A stretch of DNA of 64,000 nucleotides from Priestia megaterium NBRC 15308 = ATCC 14581 (GTDB lineage Bacteria; Bacillota; Bacilli; Bacillales; Bacillaceae_H): NCBI RefSeq assembly GCF_000832985.1, contig NZ_CP009920.1, positions 4,644,501-4,708,500 on the forward strand, read 5' to 3'. Positions 26,064 to 35,011 of this stretch are shown one piece after another. Both the position numbers and the translations under genes were made by a program. The notes under the pieces are model-generated. The model saw only the letters and a list, made by a program, of their open reading frames with translations, was not told where the DNA came from and did no database searches. Every line of letters begins with the position of its first letter. Positions within the stretch are counted from its first letter, which is position 1.

Positions 26064-26627
26064 TTACAGCGAATGGTGGCGTTCAAGCTCGATTGTTTTT
26101 GGTTTTTGCCATATTAATACCCCTGCCGCTACATACATAAACGAAGTGATGTAAAAAAGGCTGCCGATTGTAAGAAAATCAATGATATACCCTGTTGCAA
26201 TTACGGCTAAAGCTGCCCATATAGAGGTCCATAAATGATAGTGTCCTACTTGTTTTCCCCTATGAGCACGATCTGTCTGCCTAGATAACGCTATTTTTTC
26301 TGCTGTTTTTTGAAGAGCTCCAAGTAGCCCCATTATAATTTGAACTATATACACCTGCGTGATCGTTGTTAAAACAGGAATAATAATCATAACAACTGCC
26401 ATCCCAAACGTATATAAAAGAAGCAAGCGCTTTTCTCCTACCCTATCACTCCATGAACCGATTAAAGGGTGACTCAAAGCTGCGGTTAAAGCGAAAATTC
26501 CGTAAGCTAAGCCAAATTGTGAATAACTATCGCCAAGATTTCGAAGCAGCAAAAGGTAAAAAGGAAAAACAATACTGCTTGCGGTAATCATCAGGCTTTG
26601 TGAGTGTAAGAGTTGTTTGTACGTCAT
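26064..26627 (-). CDS. Half-length major facilitator protein
   Basis: 187 residues, about half a normal MFS transporter, with five or six membrane segments and the MFS motif A GSWSDRVGEKRL at about 57-68. It ends cleanly at a stop with no second half downstream. Its ATG overlaps the stop of the upstream FAD oxidase gene by 4 bases (ATGA), so the two are translationally coupled. Half-size MFS proteins could dimerise; alternatively the gene is a truncated copy, but the tight coupling argues that it is a real unit. Substrate unknown. Confidence 0.7.
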   Translation of the reverse strand: MTYKQLLHSQSLMITASSIVFPFYLLLLRNLGDSYSQFGLAYGIFALTAALSHPLIGSWSDRVGEKRLLLLYTFGMAVVMIIIPVLTTITQVYIVQIIMGLLGALQKTAEKIALSRQTDRAHRGKQVGHYHLWTSIWAALAVIATGYIIDFLTIGSLFYITSFMYVAAGVLIWQKPKTIELERHHSL

Positions 26628-28063
26628 TTTCCATACTCCTTATAAAATAAATTAACGAACGTTTCGTTCCAATCATATTTTCTTTTCAAATTAAAAAAGG
26701 CGGTTGTATGAGGGTAAGCCTCTTTTAATTGCTTCTTGCTTGGGTAGCCGTAATAAGGCAAGTAATAGCTTCCCTGATGCTGCAGCGTCACATCCACCAT
26801 TTTTCTGACAACTCTTTGTGTATCAGCCATCCCTTGATGGTCTTTTTTCTGGTTAATAAGTAAAACGAGAGCAAACATATCGTCTTTTGCATAAGACATG
26901 ACTGCTTTATTGTCTTTTTCTACATAGCGAACAGTAATGTTCAGTAAATTTAATTTCTCTGTTGCTAACACTTCGCGTAAATCATCGATGTAAGAAGCAA
27001 ATTCATCAACCGGAACGAAGTATTCCTGTAAAACTTCCGTCCGGCTAACACTTTCGTATTCCATAAAATCACTTTCAGAACGCATAACATTATTTCTTGT
27101 TTCAAGCCGGCCATTTTGTCTTAAGAAATAAGCCTTTTGTGTTTCCCACAGCATATCTTTTCCCCAGTCACTGTAACGAGACAGCCCTAGCATAAATTTA
27201 GGAAGCGCCACTATTTTCTCTGTCTTGAGCGGTTCGTTTACAGTAGAAGTATTTTGAGAAGATAAACGGTAGTTTGTGACGTACATATCTGTTAGCAATT
27301 GATTAGGAGAAACAGAAATACGCGCCATATGCATACGAACGTCAGAGTTATGCTGTACGTAGTTTTTAAAATACGCTGTATACTGCCTATAATCTAAGCG
27401 AATAATTTCATCTTCATACCATTCATCGTCCGTCAAACGAAGCGTCACATCTAAAATGACCCCAAATAACCCGTAGCCTCCGTTTACTAAAGAAAACAGC
27501 TCAGGGTGTTTTGTCCGGCTAATTTCGATAATAGACCCGTCGGCCTGCAGGAGACGCATAGATTTTATCGTATCCATTAAAGAACCGTATCGAATATCTC
27601 TGCCGTGTACGTTCACGCTGATAGAACCTCCAACGGTAAAAATATTTTGTGATTGCATAACCTGAAGAGCAAGACCGTCTTTATGTATATATTGCTGAAT
27701 ATCATTCCACGTTGTCCCGCTTTGAACCGTAATTTCTTTTTGACGGGGCTTGTAATCTATAATTTTATTGTACTGCTTCATATCAAGTAAAATAGCATTT
27801 GGATAGTACGTCTGCCCTCCTTGACTGTGCTGCATGCCTGCAATCGCTATTTTTTCATGATGCTGTGAAGCGGTTTTCACCCAATCTTTTATCTGTTTTT
27901 CAGTTGTTCCACGCTTTATTTCTTTGACTTTTGTAGGAAGAAGCCGAGCAACATCCCCCGTTACAGGACGGCTTTGCTGCTGTTTATAAATATGATAGGA
28001 GGCATATGAACCTACTAGATAAAAAGATAAAAAAGTTCCTAACAACACGTTTTTCTTCATCAC
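26624..28063 (-). CDS. Membrane-anchored FAD-linked oxidase
   Basis: 479 residues: one N-terminal membrane anchor (about 6-24), then a PCMH-type FAD-binding domain (about 45-230) with AIAGMQHSQGGQTY and SIRYGS-like HGRDIRYGSLMDTI, and a C-terminal substrate domain. The His in GMQHSQGG and GSISVNVHGRD may hold FAD covalently or tightly. Relatives include aldonolactone oxidases and the arabinose-type DprE1 enzymes, but the substrate here cannot be told. The start may be this ATG or the GTG one codon before; AAAGGAGC is upstream. It forms an operon with the half-MFS gene, and a large perfect dyad lies in its promoter. Confidence 0.78.
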   Translation of the reverse strand: MMKKNVLLGTFLSFYLVGSYASYHIYKQQQSRPVTGDVARLLPTKVKEIKRGTTEKQIKDWVKTASQHHEKIAIAGMQHSQGGQTYYPNAILLDMKQYNKIIDYKPRQKEITVQSGTTWNDIQQYIHKDGLALQVMQSQNIFTVGGSISVNVHGRDIRYGSLMDTIKSMRLLQADGSIIEISRTKHPELFSLVNGGYGLFGVILDVTLRLTDDEWYEDEIIRLDYRQYTAYFKNYVQHNSDVRMHMARISVSPNQLLTDMYVTNYRLSSQNTSTVNEPLKTEKIVALPKFMLGLSRYSDWGKDMLWETQKAYFLRQNGRLETRNNVMRSESDFMEYESVSRTEVLQEYFVPVDEFASYIDDLREVLATEKLNLLNITVRYVEKDNKAVMSYAKDDMFALVLLINQKKDHQGMADTQRVVRKMVDVTLQHQGSYYLPYYGYPSKKQLKEAYPHTTAFFNLKRKYDWNETFVNLFYKEYGK

Positions 28064-28115
28064 AAACTGTAAGCTCCTTTCTTTATTTCTGTGAAATTAT
28101 ACCATATTAAAAGTG

Positions 28116-28161
28116 AAATAACACTAATAAAGTGTAATTTTACACTTTATTAGTGTTATTT
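28116..28161. promoter_or_regulatory. 22-bp perfect dyad over the FAD oxidase promoter
   Basis: Two exact 22-bp arms (28116-28137 and 28140-28161) separated by TT. Each arm contains the smaller palindrome ACACT-NNNNN-AGTGT, so the site looks like two adjacent dimer-binding sites. On the minus strand a TATAAT (GGTATAATTTC) begins about 20 bases downstream of the dyad, putting the dyad over the -35 region. A TetR- or MarR-type repressor is a reasonable guess; no such gene is adjacent. Confidence 0.65.
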
Positions 28162-28211
28162 TGAGAAAGTATATGAAGAAAACTTGTAATTTAATGTATC
28201 TTAACCTTATT

Positions 28212-28256
28212 GAAACAAAAAAAGAAAAGACCTAGCGTCTTTTCTTTTTTTGTTTC
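28212..28256. terminator. Bidirectional 20-bp terminator hairpin
   Basis: GAAACAAAAAAAGAAAAGAC and its exact complement flank a 5-base loop; it closes the small minus-strand gene ending at 28258. Confidence 0.88.
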
Positions 28257-28257
28257 T

Positions 28258-28398
28258 TTATTTTTCAGCTTCGTATGCAACTAAAGCTACTCTTTTTCCT
28301 AACGTTTGTTGAAACTGCTCTTCTAGCTGTTTAAGCTTCGCATGCATATCATCGTTAATTGAAGCTGGCTCAAAGGTCATTTTTGTTTGCTCCATCAT
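28258..28398 (-). CDS. Small protein of 46 residues, unknown
   Basis: Starts MMEQTKMTFEPASINDDMH and ends YEAEK. AAGAGGTG lies 6 bases upstream of the ATG, and a strong terminator follows directly, so it is a compact transcription unit. The middle (KLKQLEEQFQQTLGKRVAL) is predicted helical and amphipathic. No family recognised. Confidence 0.55.
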   Translation of the reverse strand: MMEQTKMTFEPASINDDMHAKLKQLEEQFQQTLGKRVALVAYEAEK

Positions 28399-28472
28399 AC
28401 TGTCACCTCTTTCATGTGTGTATGTTCTACTTTTTCCAATATAAAAGAGGTCTATGACGATTTGACGAAAGT

Positions 28473-30455
28473 TTACAAATTAAATTTGCTAATGAGCGCT
28501 GTTAATTGTTCTGCCATTTGAGACAGAGATTGTGCGGAAACAGCAATTTCCTCCATTGAAGCCAGCTGTTCTTCAGTTGATGCGGCCACTTCTTCAGATG
28601 TAGCTGCATTTCCTTTAGCAAGGATCGCCATTTCACCTGCTGTACGAGCCACTTCTTCAACCGCTGCTGAAATTTGCTGAGCAGTCGCAGCCACTTCTTC
28701 TACTTGCGGAGTCGTTTCATTCATGCTGCTTAGAATTTGTTCGAATTTTTGAATAGCCGTTTGTGAAATTGTTCGTCCTTCTTCAACTTTGTTTGTAACT
28801 TGCTCCATTGTATGTACAGATTCCTGAGTATCTTGTTGAATAGCTTGAATAAGCTCAGAAATTTGAGACGCGGACACTTGGGATTGTTCTGCCAGCTTTC
28901 TCACTTCCGCTGCTACAACGGAAAATCCTTTTCCCTGTTCTCCAGCTCGTGCCGCTTCGATTGCAGCATTTAAGGCTAGTAAATTTGTTTGAGCAGCAAT
29001 GCCGCTGATTACTTCTAAAATGGTTCCAACTTCTTTTGAACGTTGAAACAAAGTACGAATTGTTGTATTAGACAGGTCGACGGATTGATAAATGGATTCC
29101 ATTTGTTCGACCGTTTCTCTCACGGCTTTTCCGCCTTCTACAGCTTCAGACGTTGTGTGGTTTGATAGCTTAGAAACAATTTCTGTACGCTGAGCAATGG
29201 TAGAAACTCCTTGCACAATCTCATCTAAAGAAGCTGCATTTTGGTCAATAACAGCCGTTTGTTTTTCTGCACTAGAAGCCACTTCTTGTATTGCAACCGA
29301 TACTTGTTCAGTCGCAGCGCTCGTTTGCTGTGAACTGGCCGTTAGCTCTTCTGAAGAAGCAGCCACTTGTTCTGCACTCGTTTCAACATTTTGAATTAAT
29401 GTGCGAAGGTTGTTTTGCATCTGACTAAAAGCATACCCTAACTCACCGATTTCATCCTTTGAATTGACGGTAATCGCTGTTGTCAAATCTCCTTCACTAA
29501 CGCTTAGAGCCTGATTCTTAAGCTGTTTAAGCGGTTTAATAATCGATTGCAACACCACGAAAATGGTAAGACTCCCGATTATCAGACAAGCTAAAATAAT
29601 AAATAGTGTTTTGTAAAAAATAGGCTGTGCTGCTTCACTCACTTCTGATGAATACATAGTGCCTGCAACTTTCCAGTTCGTTGTTTTATTTGTTGTAAAG
29701 ACCATCTTTTTTTCATCGCCGTTAAAAGTGTATTCAAAGGATCCGGAGCTCTTTACATAAAGCTTGTCAAAAAGAGAATCTGTTGCTTTTGTACCTGCTT
29801 TTTCCGTAGGGTGAACAATATATTTTCTTTCTCCATCTAAAAGAAATGGATATCCTTTTTCTCCGATTTTTACTTTGCTGACAGCTTTATTGATGCGGCT
29901 TATATCTAAATTCAAAGCAATAACCCCTGTGCCATCCGCCGTTGTTTTTGCTACAGTAATAACGGTCTGACCTGTAGAGGCTGATGGATAAGGTTCAGTG
30001 ACAACTGTTTTTCCTTTGTTTTGCATGGCTAACTTGTACCAATCTCGTTTTCTGGGATCATAGCCTGCTTGTGTCACTTTTTTAGGCGCTTGAATAAACT
30101 TCCCCTGCTGATTTCCTGTAAAAATGCTGACGGCTTCTGGATGAAGCGAAGCATATAAGTTAAAATCTTTGCTTAAAGTAGCCATATCTTTTTCATTGTA
30201 GCGCTCGTTGTTTACCACTGATGCAAAAAACTCTACATCATGAATTTTTGGTCCAATGGTATCGTCAATCACTGAATTAATGGACTGTACATTTTGCTGT
30301 GCTGTGTTAATAATTTGGTTTTCAATTTCATGTTTCGCTGTTATGTAAGCTGATACACCTATCGTAACAGATGGCACTAATAAGATCGCTGCAAATGCTA
30401 GCACCAGCTTTGTCTTAAAGTTATTAAGGGACCTTTTTTTTCTTGCTCTCTCCAT
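28473..30455 (-). CDS. Methyl-accepting chemotaxis protein (McpA/McpB/TlpA class)
   Basis: 660 residues. Transmembrane segments lie at about 15-36 and 284-307; between them is a double-Cache sensor (about 40-280) with the ligand-site pattern [12 protein letters not shown] and [18 protein letters not shown] domain follows (about 308-360), then the long cytoplasmic coiled coil whose conserved tip [20 protein letters not shown] binds CheA/CheW. Glu/Gln-rich methylation helices flank the tip. dCache receptors of this class in Bacillus sense amino acids, but the ligand is not visible. An ideal sigma-D promoter precedes the gene. Confidence 0.92.
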   Translation of the reverse strand: MERARKKRSLNNFKTKLVLAFAAILLVPSVTIGVSAYITAKHEIENQIINTAQQNVQSINSVIDDTIGPKIHDVEFFASVVNNERYNEKDMATLSKDFNLYASLHPEAVSIFTGNQQGKFIQAPKKVTQAGYDPRKRDWYKLAMQNKGKTVVTEPYPSASTGQTVITVAKTTADGTGVIALNLDISRINKAVSKVKIGEKGYPFLLDGERKYIVHPTEKAGTKATDSLFDKLYVKSSGSFEYTFNGDEKKMVFTTNKTTNWKVAGTMYSSEVSEAAQPIFYKTLFIILACLIIGSLTIFVVLQSIIKPLKQLKNQALSVSEGDLTTAITVNSKDEIGELGYAFSQMQNNLRTLIQNVETSAEQVAASSEELTASSQQTSAATEQVSVAIQEVASSAEKQTAVIDQNAASLDEIVQGVSTIAQRTEIVSKLSNHTTSEAVEGGKAVRETVEQMESIYQSVDLSNTTIRTLFQRSKEVGTILEVISGIAAQTNLLALNAAIEAARAGEQGKGFSVVAAEVRKLAEQSQVSASQISELIQAIQQDTQESVHTMEQVTNKVEEGRTISQTAIQKFEQILSSMNETTPQVEEVAATAQQISAAVEEVARTAGEMAILAKGNAATSEEVAASTEEQLASMEEIAVSAQSLSQMAEQLTALISKFNL

Positions 30456-30504
30456 GCTATGTAGCCTCTCTCTCCGTAGTTAAAAGTGATCGTGCACTTT
30501 CTTT

Positions 30505-30531
30505 CTATCGGCAAGACTTCATATTCGTTTA
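30505..30531 (-). promoter_or_regulatory. Sigma-D promoter of the chemotaxis receptor gene
   Basis: On the minus strand TAAA (30528-30531), 15 bases, then GCCGATAG (30505-30512), one base from the consensus TAAA-N15-GCCGATAT. The distance to the ATG is about 50 bases. Confidence 0.85.
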
Positions 30532-30604
30532 GTCATCGAGTGTATACATAATTAACAATGGGTGTGAAAAGATAAGAGTACGATAAAAAAAGTAGGTGAA
30601 TTTA

Positions 30605-30829
30605 ATGGAAGAAAGTAAAAACAGCAAGTCTTTTTCAATGTTTGAAACAGAAAAGGTTCAGCGCGGGGAAGAAAAAGATATTTTTAATATCTATAAAGAA
30701 GGAGTAAAAATTGCAGAAGTAAGAGGAACGGATCCTCAAACTCAGCAGGTTATTCCAATGCATGACTTAAACGACTATGAAGAAAATAAGCTTCACGAAT
30801 ATATCGCTCATTTAGACCACACAACGTAA
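30605..30829 (+). CDS. Small soluble protein, unknown
   Basis: 74 residues from the ATG at 30605 with GTAGGTG upstream. The protein is acidic and polar with no membrane segment (MEESKNSKSFSMFETEKVQR at the start; DLNDYEENKLHEYIAHL near the end). It is divergent from the chemotaxis receptor and convergent with a phosphoesterase gene. Not recognised. Confidence 0.6.
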   Translation: MEESKNSKSFSMFETEKVQRGEEKDIFNIYKEGVKIAEVRGTDPQTQQVIPMHDLNDYEENKLHEYIAHLDHTT

Positions 30830-30832
30830 ACG

Positions 30833-30866
30833 GACTAAAACAAGAGCCCTCTCTTGTTTTAGTCTT
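30833..30866. terminator. Bidirectional terminator
   Basis: GACTAAAACAAGAG / CTCTTGTTTTAGTC, perfect 14-bp stem with CCCT loop; the end of the phosphoesterase gene (30859) lies in the right arm. Confidence 0.92.
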
Positions 30867-31359
30867 TAGAATCATAAAAAATATGTTCAAAACGCAGCGT
30901 GTTTTTTTGTATGTACAGAACCCCAAACGAAAATTGCTTTTCACGCCGCTTGTCAGTAGCGGAACCTGGATTAAACAACGTAATATCACCAATTTGTTTA
31001 TGAACAGGAATGTGAGAATGACCAAAAATTACTGCGTCGACTTGTTGATGTTCAAATGTGATAAGCGCACGTTTTTCAGTTGTTTTTCCTTTGCCATGAC
31101 CGTGGACTACGCCAATCGTAACACCGTCAAACGGAAGAAGTAATGAAGTTGGAAGTACTTGTTGAAGCTCTTCACTGTCTACATTTCCAATCACGCCGTG
31201 TACAGGAGCAAACACGCGCAGGTCATTGTAGACATCTATCGTTTGAAAGTCTCCCGTATGAATAATCGCATCAGCTGTTTTCAGTTCGGCTAGGAGTCTT
31301 TTCGGAAGATGTTTCGCTCTTTTTGGAATATGAGTATCACCTAAAATAACAATCTTCAT
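30859..31359 (-). CDS. YfcE/YsnB-type metallophosphoesterase
   Basis: 166 residues with all motifs of small calcineurin-like phosphoesterases: GDTH (7-10), HTGDF (34-38), GNVD (about 58-61), HGHGKG (about 85-90) and GHSHIP (about 113-118). These residues bind two metal ions. Family members hydrolyse phosphodiesters in vitro; physiological substrates are mostly unknown. The size and sequence resemble B. subtilis YsnB. AAAAGGAGCG precedes the ATG. Confidence 0.85.
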   Translation of the reverse strand: MKIVILGDTHIPKRAKHLPKRLLAELKTADAIIHTGDFQTIDVYNDLRVFAPVHGVIGNVDSEELQQVLPTSLLLPFDGVTIGVVHGHGKGKTTEKRALITFEHQQVDAVIFGHSHIPVHKQIGDITLFNPGSATDKRREKQFSFGVLYIQKNTLRFEHIFYDSKD

Positions 31360-31514
31360 TCACGATACGCTCCTTTTTCATTCAATATGGTGTAGTGTAT
31401 CGTATTAAGTTGAGATGAAGCAACTTTATACGAGCGTCAGGCAAAAAATTTCTCTTTTTCGTTTAAGTTTGCGAAAATACGTTACATACCAAGTTACAGA
31501 ATGGAGTTTTCAAA

Positions 31515-31814
31515 ATGGAAGTAAAAATTAATCGAAACGCAGCAAAAGTGTTAAAAAATGCCTTGGCTAGCCCAGAAGGTCAAGGAAAAATGATTCGTGT
31601 ATATGTAACTATAGATCACGGTGATCACGCGCATTATGATTGGAAATTCGATACGCCGACTGAACATGATGAAATCGTAAAAACAGATAAAGATATCGAT
31701 ATCGTTTTAGATAAACGCGAGAAATTTTTAGAAGGCGTATGGATTCAATATTTCCACGTTCCAGAGCCTGAGTTTGTGATTAGCAGCCTTCACCACGCGC
31801 ATCACCATCATTAA
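31515..31814 (+). CDS. HesB/IscA-like protein with natural polyhistidine tail
   Basis: 99 residues resembling the HesB/YneR branch of the Fe-S biogenesis fold (VKINRNAAKVLKNAL at the start, GVWIQYFHVPEPEF near the end). The cysteines that carry clusters in IscA are absent, so a cluster-scaffold role is doubtful. The last residues are LHHAHHHH and the middle contains DHGDHAHYD, giving ten His in total, a natural metal-binding composition. GGAG lies 9 bases before the ATG, and a terminator follows. Metal storage or delivery is a guess. Confidence 0.7.
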   Translation: MEVKINRNAAKVLKNALASPEGQGKMIRVYVTIDHGDHAHYDWKFDTPTEHDEIVKTDKDIDIVLDKREKFLEGVWIQYFHVPEPEFVISSLHHAHHHH

Positions 31815-31817
31815 TAC

Positions 31818-31851
31818 AAAAAACACACCTTGTTTTATAGGTGTGTTTTTT
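31818..31851 (+). terminator. Terminator of the His-rich protein gene
   Basis: AAAAAACACACCT / AGGTGTGTTTTTT with an 8-base loop. Confidence 0.92.
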
Positions 31852-31962
31852 CGTTTGTAGGACAAGCAAAAATTTTATTGATGAGAAGAAGAGATAAAAT
31901 TTTGTTGAAGCAATAAAAATGAGCTATAGTGGAATTATGGATGAAAGAAAAGAGGTTAGCGT

Positions 31963-33072
31963 ATGAAAGTAAGTGTGTTAGCAAGGTCTATTTTAGTTGT
32001 TATTTTATATAATTTATTCGTTTTGTACATCGGATGGAACGCTTGGGTGTGGCTTCACACAATGTTTGAAGTAGAAAACAAATGGATTCTTACGTTGATC
32101 GTTGTCTTTTTTGCTTATTCCTTTATCATCAGTCGTGCGTTTCAACAAGTGAGCATATTTAAAATTGTGGGATCGTACTGGTTAGGATTTATTCAATATT
32201 CGGTTCTTTTGCTTCCTATAAGTAATCTAGCCGTATATATTCTTACTCTTCTAGGCGCTTCGCTTTCTACAGCTATCGATTCAATCGGATTTTTCATAAT
32301 TGTCGCTTTTTTATTCATTTTTGCTTACGGTACGTATAATGCTTACAGTCCTGTGGTAAGAAAATACACGATTTCGCTTGCTAAAAAGACGAATCGGAAA
32401 AACCTTCGCATTGCTGTAGCATCTGATATGCACTTTGGCACATTGTCGGGCAAAAAACACTTGCAGCGGTTAATCACTCATGTACAAAAGATACAGCCGG
32501 ATCTTATTTTACTTCCTGGAGATATTATTGACGATGATCCCCACGTATTCTTTAAAAAAGAAATGGATTATATGATGAAACAGCTCAGAGCGCCTTTAGG
32601 CACATATGGAATTTTGGGAAACCATGAGTATTATGGCGGGAAGATTCCTCAGTTTGTGGAAAGAATGAAAGAAATAAACATTCCTATTTTAATGGATGAA
32701 GTGGTAAACATAGGTGATAGCTTGTATTTAATAGGAAGAAAAGACAAGACGGATAAAAACCGAGACAGCTTTTTCGATTTAGCGAGTGAAACGGATCGTT
32801 CTCTACCTGTCATTGCAATGGATCATCAGCCGCTTTCTTTAAAAGAAGCGGAACAAGCAGGCGTAGATTTACTTCTATGCGGTCATACTCACAGAGGGCA
32901 AATGGCACCTAATCATTTAATCACAAAGCGGTTATTTGAAATTGATTGGGGCTACAAGCAAACTAATCAACTGCATACCATTGTCTCTTCGGGATTTGGC
33001 TTTTGGGGTCCTCCGCTTCGAATCGGGAGCCGATCAGAAATTATTCAAATTGATATTTCGTTTACAAAATAG
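31963..33072 (+). CDS. Membrane-anchored metallophosphoesterase (YkuE/YaeI family)
   Basis: 369 residues. Four membrane segments occupy about 8-125; the calcineurin-like domain follows with ASDMHFG (about 152-158), LPGDIIDDD (about 184-192), LGNHEYYGG (about 218-226) and CGHTHRGQ (about 306-313), all metal ligands present. Relatives include B. subtilis YkuE and E. coli YaeI, which act on lipid-linked or nucleotide phosphates. The active site should be cytoplasmic or extracellular depending on topology, which I cannot fix. AAAGAGGT precedes the ATG. Confidence 0.85.
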   Translation: MKVSVLARSILVVILYNLFVLYIGWNAWVWLHTMFEVENKWILTLIVVFFAYSFIISRAFQQVSIFKIVGSYWLGFIQYSVLLLPISNLAVYILTLLGASLSTAIDSIGFFIIVAFLFIFAYGTYNAYSPVVRKYTISLAKKTNRKNLRIAVASDMHFGTLSGKKHLQRLITHVQKIQPDLILLPGDIIDDDPHVFFKKEMDYMMKQLRAPLGTYGILGNHEYYGGKIPQFVERMKEINIPILMDEVVNIGDSLYLIGRKDKTDKNRDSFFDLASETDRSLPVIAMDHQPLSLKEAEQAGVDLLLCGHTHRGQMAPNHLITKRLFEIDWGYKQTNQLHTIVSSGFGFWGPPLRIGSRSEIIQIDISFTK

Positions 33073-33099
33073 AGAAAGCCCTAGGGCTTTCTCTATTTT
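33066..33099. terminator. Bidirectional terminator, near-continuous palindrome
   Basis: AAAATAGAGAAAGCCCT and AGGGCTTTCTCTATTTT with no loop to speak of, between convergent genes. Confidence 0.9.
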
Positions 33100-33605
33100 A
33101 ATGTACGCAGCAGATTGGGAAGCTCTGCATAAATGGCGACTACTTCATCTACTTTCATTCGAACGAGCCCGCTTGAAGACGGGGCAACAAAATCCATTAT
33201 TCCTGATACCATCGATTCTTCTTGTTTACCCCACTTTACTTGCTTGCGCCCGCTGTACTGCTGATAGACACCTTTTCCAACAAAACAAACGATTTTAGGC
33301 GTATATGTAGCTATTTTTTTCTTTAAAATTTCTCTGCCTTCTGCATATTCTTCTTTTGTAATCTCATCAGCTGCCTTTGTAGGACGCTCTACAATATTGG
33401 TTAAACCGTATCCTAGCTGTAACAGCGAGTGATCTTCCTCGGAATGGTATTTACGCTCTGTTAAACCTGCTTTATGAAGAATCGTCCAAAAACGATTAGT
33501 TGGGTTCGCAAAATGATGACCCGTTTCGCCGGAACGGATGCTTGGATTAAAACCAACAAATAAAATATCTAAGTCGGGCTGTATATGATCAAAAATAGAG
33601 TTCAT
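33093..33605 (-). CDS. mug: G/U mismatch-specific DNA glycosylase (Mug-type)
   Basis: 170 residues from the ATG at 33605, 9 bases after AAGGAG. The UDG-superfamily motifs are GFNPSIRSGETGHHFANPTN (about 20-39), NRFW and FVGKGVY; the loop PSSSGLVRM near the C-terminus inserts into DNA. Asn in GFNPS is the catalytic residue of the Mug subfamily. It removes uracil or thymine opposite guanine. Single gene, separated from cwlO by a terminator. Confidence 0.88.
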   Translation of the reverse strand: MNSIFDHIQPDLDILFVGFNPSIRSGETGHHFANPTNRFWTILHKAGLTERKYHSEEDHSLLQLGYGLTNIVERPTKAADEITKEEYAEGREILKKKIATYTPKIVCFVGKGVYQQYSGRKQVKWGKQEESMVSGIMDFVAPSSSGLVRMKVDEVVAIYAELPNLLRTLK

Positions 33606-33625
33606 AGTCATACGCTCCTTACAAT

Positions 33626-33664
33626 GTAAAAAGAAAACATCCAATTTGAATGTTTTCTTTTTAC
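33626..33664 (-). terminator. Terminator of cwlO
   Basis: GTAAAAAGAAAACAT and ATGTTTTCTTTTTAC around a 9-base loop, 10 bases after the cwlO stop. Confidence 0.88.
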
Positions 33665-33673
33665 TATACCCTA

Positions 33674-35011
33674 TTAAATACGAACTACGCGTCCGTTGAA
33701 TTTTTGTTTCCAGTAGCCGCTGCTCATGTTTGCAATTGCAACACCTGTTGAGCTTTGAGCACCGATGAACTTGCCGCCTCCTACATAAATACCAACGTGG
33801 CCGTCTTTTTTATATGTATCGAAGAAAACAAGATCGCCAGGCTGCATTTGACTGGAAGACACCTGCGTTCCAGCATGCTTTAACGTTTCTGTGCTTACAG
33901 ATCCAAGAGGTCCAAGGTTAACACCTACTTGAGAATATGCCCAGTGTACAAATGACGAGCAGTCAAATAAACCGTGGTTAATATCAGATTGACTTCGTCC
34001 TCCGCCAAATACGTACGCAGAGTTTCCAATCCAGCGGTTTCCTACCGTTACAACATTGCTAGCTTTTGGAGCCGGAGCGCTTGTAGGTGCAACATCATTG
34101 CTGCTTGCTTTTGGTGCTGCTTTAGGAGAAGGCGAATCGGCTTTTTCTGATGGTGCCGCCGCTGCTTTTTGGGCTTGTTCGGCTGCTTTCTTAGCTGCCT
34201 CTTTAGCCGCTTGTTCAGCTGCTTTTCTTGCTGCTTCTTCCGCCGCTTTTTGATCTTTAATATTTTGTTCAAGCGTAGACTGTTCATTCGCAAGAGAGCT
34301 GTCTTTTGATTGTAGAGAAGCTTTTAGTTCTTCATTTTTTGCTTCTTTATCTTTTAGTTCTTTTGCCAACGCATCTTTTTGTTTCTTTTGAGCTGCCAGC
34401 TGGACAGTCATTTCATCCAGTTCTGCCTTCATATCTTCTAAGCTAGCAAGCTTAGATTTAACATCTGCTTGTTTTGTTTTTAGTTCGTCTTGCATATTTT
34501 TAGTTTCTGTTAAAATACCGCGGTCTGCATCTACAATAGTCGAAACAGCTAGCGCGCGGTCTACAAAATCACCAAAACTTGAAGAACCAAGTAAAACTTG
34601 TAAATACTCTACGTTACCGCCGCTTTCTTGCATGGAACGTGCACGATCTTTTAAAATATCATTTCGCTTTTCAAGTTTTTCTTGAAGCAGCTTAATTTCT
34701 TTTTCAAGCTGGTCTACTTGTTTAGACGTTTCTTTAATATCCGCTTCTGTTTTTTGGGCTTTTTTATTATTTTCTTCTTCTGCTAATGTTAATCGCTCAA
34801 GCTGTGCTTTCATTTGATCTTGTTCTGCTTGAAGGCGTGTTAATTCATCAGAAGCTGCTTTGATGTTAGATTGCACATCTTGGCGCTGATTTTGAATTTG
34901 AGATTTTTGTGATTCCATATCCTGAATGGTAGAGGCATATGCTGGGGTTGATAAAACTCCTCCTAAACCTAATAAAACCGTTGTATTAAGTAAAAGCATT
35001 TTCTTTTTCAA
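33674..35011 (-). CDS. cwlO: Peptidoglycan DL-endopeptidase CwlO-like
   Basis: 445 residues: signal peptide ending AYA-S at about 26, a long coiled coil (about 28-255, PcsB/CwlO type), an Ala/Lys/Pro-rich linker (about 255-320) and a C-terminal NlpC/P60 (C40) domain. Catalytic Cys lies in HGLFDCSSFVHWA and His in KDGHVGIYVGG. CwlO cleaves the D-Glu/DAP bond of the stem peptide during cell elongation and is controlled through FtsEX by its coiled coil. The linker has Lys/Ala-rich near repeats. The 590-base upstream region is large, which fits the long regulated leader known for cwlO, though I see no proven WalR box. Confidence 0.88.
   Translation of the reverse strand: MKKKMLLLNTTVLLGLGGVLSTPAYASTIQDMESQKSQIQNQRQDVQSNIKAASDELTRLQAEQDQMKAQLERLTLAEEENNKKAQKTEADIKETSKQVDQLEKEIKLLQEKLEKRNDILKDRARSMQESGGNVEYLQVLLGSSSFGDFVDRALAVSTIVDADRGILTETKNMQDELKTKQADVKSKLASLEDMKAELDEMTVQLAAQKKQKDALAKELKDKEAKNEELKASLQSKDSSLANEQSTLEQNIKDQKAAEEAARKAAEQAAKEAAKKAAEQAQKAAAAPSEKADSPSPKAAPKASSNDVAPTSAPAPKASNVVTVGNRWIGNSAYVFGGGRSQSDINHGLFDCSSFVHWAYSQVGVNLGPLGSVSTETLKHAGTQVSSSQMQPGDLVFFDTYKKDGHVGIYVGGGKFIGAQSSTGVAIANMSSGYWKQKFNGRVVRI

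Noticed and set aside
34048-34293. 81-residue minus-strand Lys/Gln-rich frame
   Set aside because: A shadow of the Ala/Lys-rich linker of cwlO in another frame.
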